From DAOPXV01 sp035352535 (GTDB lineage Bacteria > Muiribacteriota > UBA9980), in NCBI GenBank assembly GCA_964545075.1, contig CAZJFS010000198.1:1-7692 (forward strand): a stretch of DNA of 7,692 bases. The letters are read 5' to 3'. The notes beneath the pieces are model-generated. The model saw only the letters and a program-made list of their open reading frames with translations, ran no database searches and was not told the DNA's origin. Shown here one piece after another: positions 6,564 through 7,692 of the stretch. Numbering within the stretch: the stretch's first letter is position 1; the number at the start of each line of letters is the position of its first letter. The position numbers were made by a program, and so were the translations under genes.

Positions 6564-6585
6564 AATATTATGAAATTTTAATATT
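6564..6585. repeat. AT-only inverted repeat after mtnP
   Basis: AATATTA (6564-6570) and TAATATT (6579-6585) form a 7-bp stem made only of A-T pairs. It is too weak and lacks a following T run, so it is a poor terminator candidate. Confidence 0.25.
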
Positions 6586-6623
6586 GACCGATTTTAAAAG
6601 GTTTTGGTGTTCAAAAATGAAAC

Positions 6624-6652
6624 TTGACATATTTCAAAAAATATGTTAAGAT
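6624..6652 (+). promoter_or_regulatory. Sigma-70 promoter for the 77-residue protein
   Basis: A perfect TTGACA (6624-6629) and TAAGAT (6647-6652) are 17 bp apart. Transcription should start near 6659, leaving a leader of about 85 nt before ATG 6744. Confidence 0.88.
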
Positions 6653-6677
6653 GGTTAAGGTTTTATACCGATAATGT

Positions 6678-6715
6678 TTTTAGAATATATGCGTTTTAGA
6701 ATATATAGCGCATAT
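6678..6715 (+). repeat. Tandem 13-bp repeat and hairpin in the leader of the 77-residue gene
   Basis: TTTTAGAATATAT occurs twice, at 6678-6690 and 6694-6706, with a 16-bp period. Overlapping this, ATATGCG (6687-6693) is complementary to CGCATAT (6709-6715), allowing a 7-bp hairpin with a 15-nt loop just ahead of the SD at 6727-6733. The whole lies downstream of the predicted transcription start. It could bind a regulator as DNA or act as an RNA control element. Confidence 0.5.
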
Positions 6716-6743
6716 GAATTTTTAAAAAGGAGGGCGCCGAAGT

Positions 6744-6977
6744 ATGATCAATATCAATGAAATGATCGCGATAAATCCGCGACAGACGAAAAATACGTTG
6801 AATAACGTCAACCGCGAACTTTCAAAGAACGGTTATTTGAAATACGCGAATCGGCCCCGCCGCGCCATCTTTAACATCATCGAAGTGGTAAGCACGATAA
6901 GAAGGGAATCGGTCCAGTCAAGGCTCAGAAGGATCGGCCTGGATATAGTGAAATCGAAAGTTAAAGATATAGCTTAA
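6744..6977 (+). CDS. Small basic protein, unknown function
   Basis: I do not recognise this 77-residue protein. It has no signal peptide or membrane segment and is strongly basic: about 16 Lys/Arg against 6 Asp/Glu. The basic residues cluster in YLKYANRPRRA (about 31-41), in IRRESVQSRLRRIG (about 52-65) and near the C-terminus. Alternating hydrophobic positions in 41-73 suggest helices. Such a profile fits a nucleic-acid-binding protein or a partner of RNA or ribosomes, but no named fold can be assigned, so this is only a suggestion. The gene is well supported: a strong promoter, AAGGAGG (6727-6733) 10 nt before the ATG, codon use like its neighbours, and an intrinsic terminator about 30 nt after the stop. 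It appears to be monocistronic and well expressed. Confidence 0.75.
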   Translation: MININEMIAINPRQTKNTLNNVNRELSKNGYLKYANRPRRAIFNIIEVVSTIRRESVQSRLRRIGLDIVKSKVKDIA

Positions 6978-7006
6978 AAAGATTTAATTATAATAAATCG
7001 ATAAAT

Positions 7007-7044
7007 AAGACGGCAGGGCTCTGAAAAAGAACCCTGTCGTTTTT
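7007..7044 (+). terminator. Intrinsic terminator after the 77-residue gene
   Basis: ACGGCAGGG (7010-7018) pairs with CCCTGTCGT (7032-7040), with one G-U pair, and the stem can extend to 7007 and 7043. A T run follows (7040-7044). This is a classic Rho-independent terminator and separates the 77-residue gene from the downstream pair. Confidence 0.93.
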
Positions 7045-7103
7045 CATTTATGGCCGATTCCATTTTCGCCGCTTTCAGCCATTTGCTGCGCACAGATGAT
7101 GAA

Positions 7104-7133
7104 AGACCGGATCTCGCCGGGAATGACTGGTCT
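7104..7133 (+). repeat. Hairpin in the spacer before the 65-residue gene
   Basis: AGACCGG (7104-7110) pairs with CTGGTCT (7127-7133) with one G-U pair and a 16-nt loop. CCGG occurs three times between 7107 and 7140. The spacer 7046-7187 is richer in GC than other spacers here. I find no good -35/-10 pair in it, so the promoter of the downstream genes remains unidentified. Confidence 0.3.
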
Positions 7134-7173
7134 GAACCGGAATGCGGGCCATAATGAAAAAAATTAAAGGCAA

Positions 7174-7179
7174 AAGGAG
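7174..7179 (+). promoter_or_regulatory. Shine-Dalgarno site AAGGAG selecting ATG 7188
   Basis: AAGGAG ends 8 nt before ATG 7188. A competing reading frame starting at ATG 7154 has no comparable site, so this SD decides which of two overlapping small frames is translated. Confidence 0.7.
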
Positions 7180-7187
7180 AGTATTAT

Positions 7188-7385
7188 ATGAACTTAATAT
7201 ATATGATCTTAAGAATGCTGAGCGTTTTGGGGGAAAAAGCGAAAAACTCGGAAATAATGGATTCGAAAATATGGTCGCCGCGTTATTCGGCGGTGAAAAG
7301 GATGACGCATAACGTTAAAATGACGATTGAAAAACCTGCAACAATGATCAAAGGATTTTATAAATCCATGAAAAGGTGCGTGTGA
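7188..7385 (+). CDS. Small unknown protein coupled to an ABC exporter gene
   Basis: A 65-residue protein that I do not recognise. The start is a hydrophobic, Met-rich helix (MNLIYMILRMLSVLG). The rest is polar and basic, through SKIWSPRYSAVKRMTHN to KGFYKSMKRCV, with one cysteine next to last. It has no clear cleavable signal peptide. A good SD lies 8 nt upstream, and codon choice (ATA, TCG, ACG, GCG) resembles the neighbouring genes. The stop TGA (7383-7385) overlaps the GTG start (7382-7384) of the ABC exporter gene as GTGA, the usual sign of translational coupling, so the two are made together. It may be an accessory subunit, a regulator or even an exported peptide of that transporter; none is shown. 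Another frame, 7154-7312, also stays open for 52 codons across this region but has no SD and no coupling. Confidence 0.55.
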   Translation: MNLIYMILRMLSVLGEKAKNSEIMDSKIWSPRYSAVKRMTHNVKMTIEKPATMIKGFYKSMKRCV

Positions 7386-7692
7386 TCTATATGGGGAGAT
7401 TAATAAAAATAAGACATCAGTTATATCTGTTCGCGAAGCCGTATTTAAAAAGCATAATTCTCGCTATAATAATGCTTCTGACCGTGTCGGCGCTTTCCCT
7501 GATCGGCCCGATAATCATAAAACGTCTCATCGACGTCGATATCGCCAACGGGCTTACGAAAGGGATCTGGGTTTCAGCCGCTATGTACGTGACGGTTCAG
7601 CTTTTGATGATAGCGGCCAGATACGTTCAGATGTTTACCTTGTTGAAGGTCGGAACTTCCATAATGTGCGATATTAAATTGAAGCTTTTCTC
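7382..7692 (+). CDS. ABC exporter half-transporter, N-terminal part of membrane domain
   Basis: The first 103 or so residues of a gene that runs out of the window. After a basic amphipathic start (GRLIKIRHQLYLFAKPYLK) comes a first membrane helix, SIILAIIMLLTVSALSLIGP, then IIIKRLIDVDIANGLTKGI. A second helix, including VSAAMYVTVQLLMIAARYV, is followed by a segment with KVGTSIMCDIKLKLF. The pattern of a helix ending in GP, then IIKxLID, is typical of type I ABC exporters of the MsbA/LmrA/YheH kind, in which one membrane domain is fused to a C-terminal ATPase. The ATPase part lies beyond base 7692. Substrate cannot be told; these proteins export lipids, drugs or peptides. Start choice: GTG 7382 overlaps the previous stop; ATG 7391 is an in-frame alternative that would shorten it by three residues. 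Confidence 0.85.
   Translation, partial: MIYMGRLIKIRHQLYLFAKPYLKSIILAIIMLLTVSALSLIGPIIIKRLIDVDIANGLTKGIWVSAAMYVTVQLLMIAARYVQMFTLLKVGTSIMCDIKLKLF

Noticed and set aside
7050..7154. 34-residue open frame just after the terminator
   Set aside because: It starts with no SD immediately beyond the terminator T run, and its product looks like nothing known; chance is the simpler explanation.
7154..7312. 52-residue frame overlapping the 65-residue gene
   Set aside because: It has no SD and no coupling to the exporter, whereas the 7188 frame has both. It is kept as an alternative within a finding but not as a feature.

Overview
The window looks like bacterial chromosome from an organism with moderate GC content. 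Coding DNA is rich in ATA, GCG, TCG and ACG codons, intergenic DNA is AT-rich, and the promoters are ordinary sigma-70 type. A run of exactly 100 N at 2101-2200 suggests a draft or metagenome-derived scaffold. No rRNA, tRNA, CRISPR array, insertion sequence or phage gene is visible. I cannot assign a phylum from what is here.

Layout from left to right. (1) 1-287: the C-terminal end of a fold-type I (aspartate-type) aminotransferase on +. (2) 288-483: a gene-free stretch that is unusually rich in inverted repeats. (3) 484-1389: an exported NAGPA-type phosphodiester glycosidase protein on +. (4) 1392-1449: a long hairpin that can terminate both strands, shared with the convergent genes that follow. 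(5) 1470-1730 and 1810-3261, both on -: a small two-helix membrane protein with a perfect-consensus promoter, and an exported clostripain-family (C11) cysteine peptidase interrupted by the N gap. (6) 3262-3439: a divergent control region with one good promoter on each strand. (7) 3440-5723, +: an RsuA-family rRNA pseudouridine synthase followed 4 nt later by a six-helix, HAMP-linked class III adenylate cyclase. (8) 5805-6554, +: a methylthioadenosine phosphorylase (mtnP). (9) 6624-7043, +: a self-contained unit for a 77-residue basic protein of unknown function, with a strong promoter, a leader of about 85 nt holding repeats, a strong SD and an intrinsic terminator. (10) 7188-7692, +: a 65-residue unknown protein whose stop codon overlaps the likely start codon of an ABC exporter half-transporter, which runs off the end.

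Most of the content is recognisable housekeeping, signalling and secretion. The cyclase implies cAMP signalling, but no cAMP receptor is in view. mtnP recycles the methylthioadenosine left by polyamine synthesis. The least explained parts are the two small unknown genes (77 and 65 residues), the second of which is tied to an ABC exporter, and the structured spacer at 288-483. None of these proves a new system, but they are the places to look.
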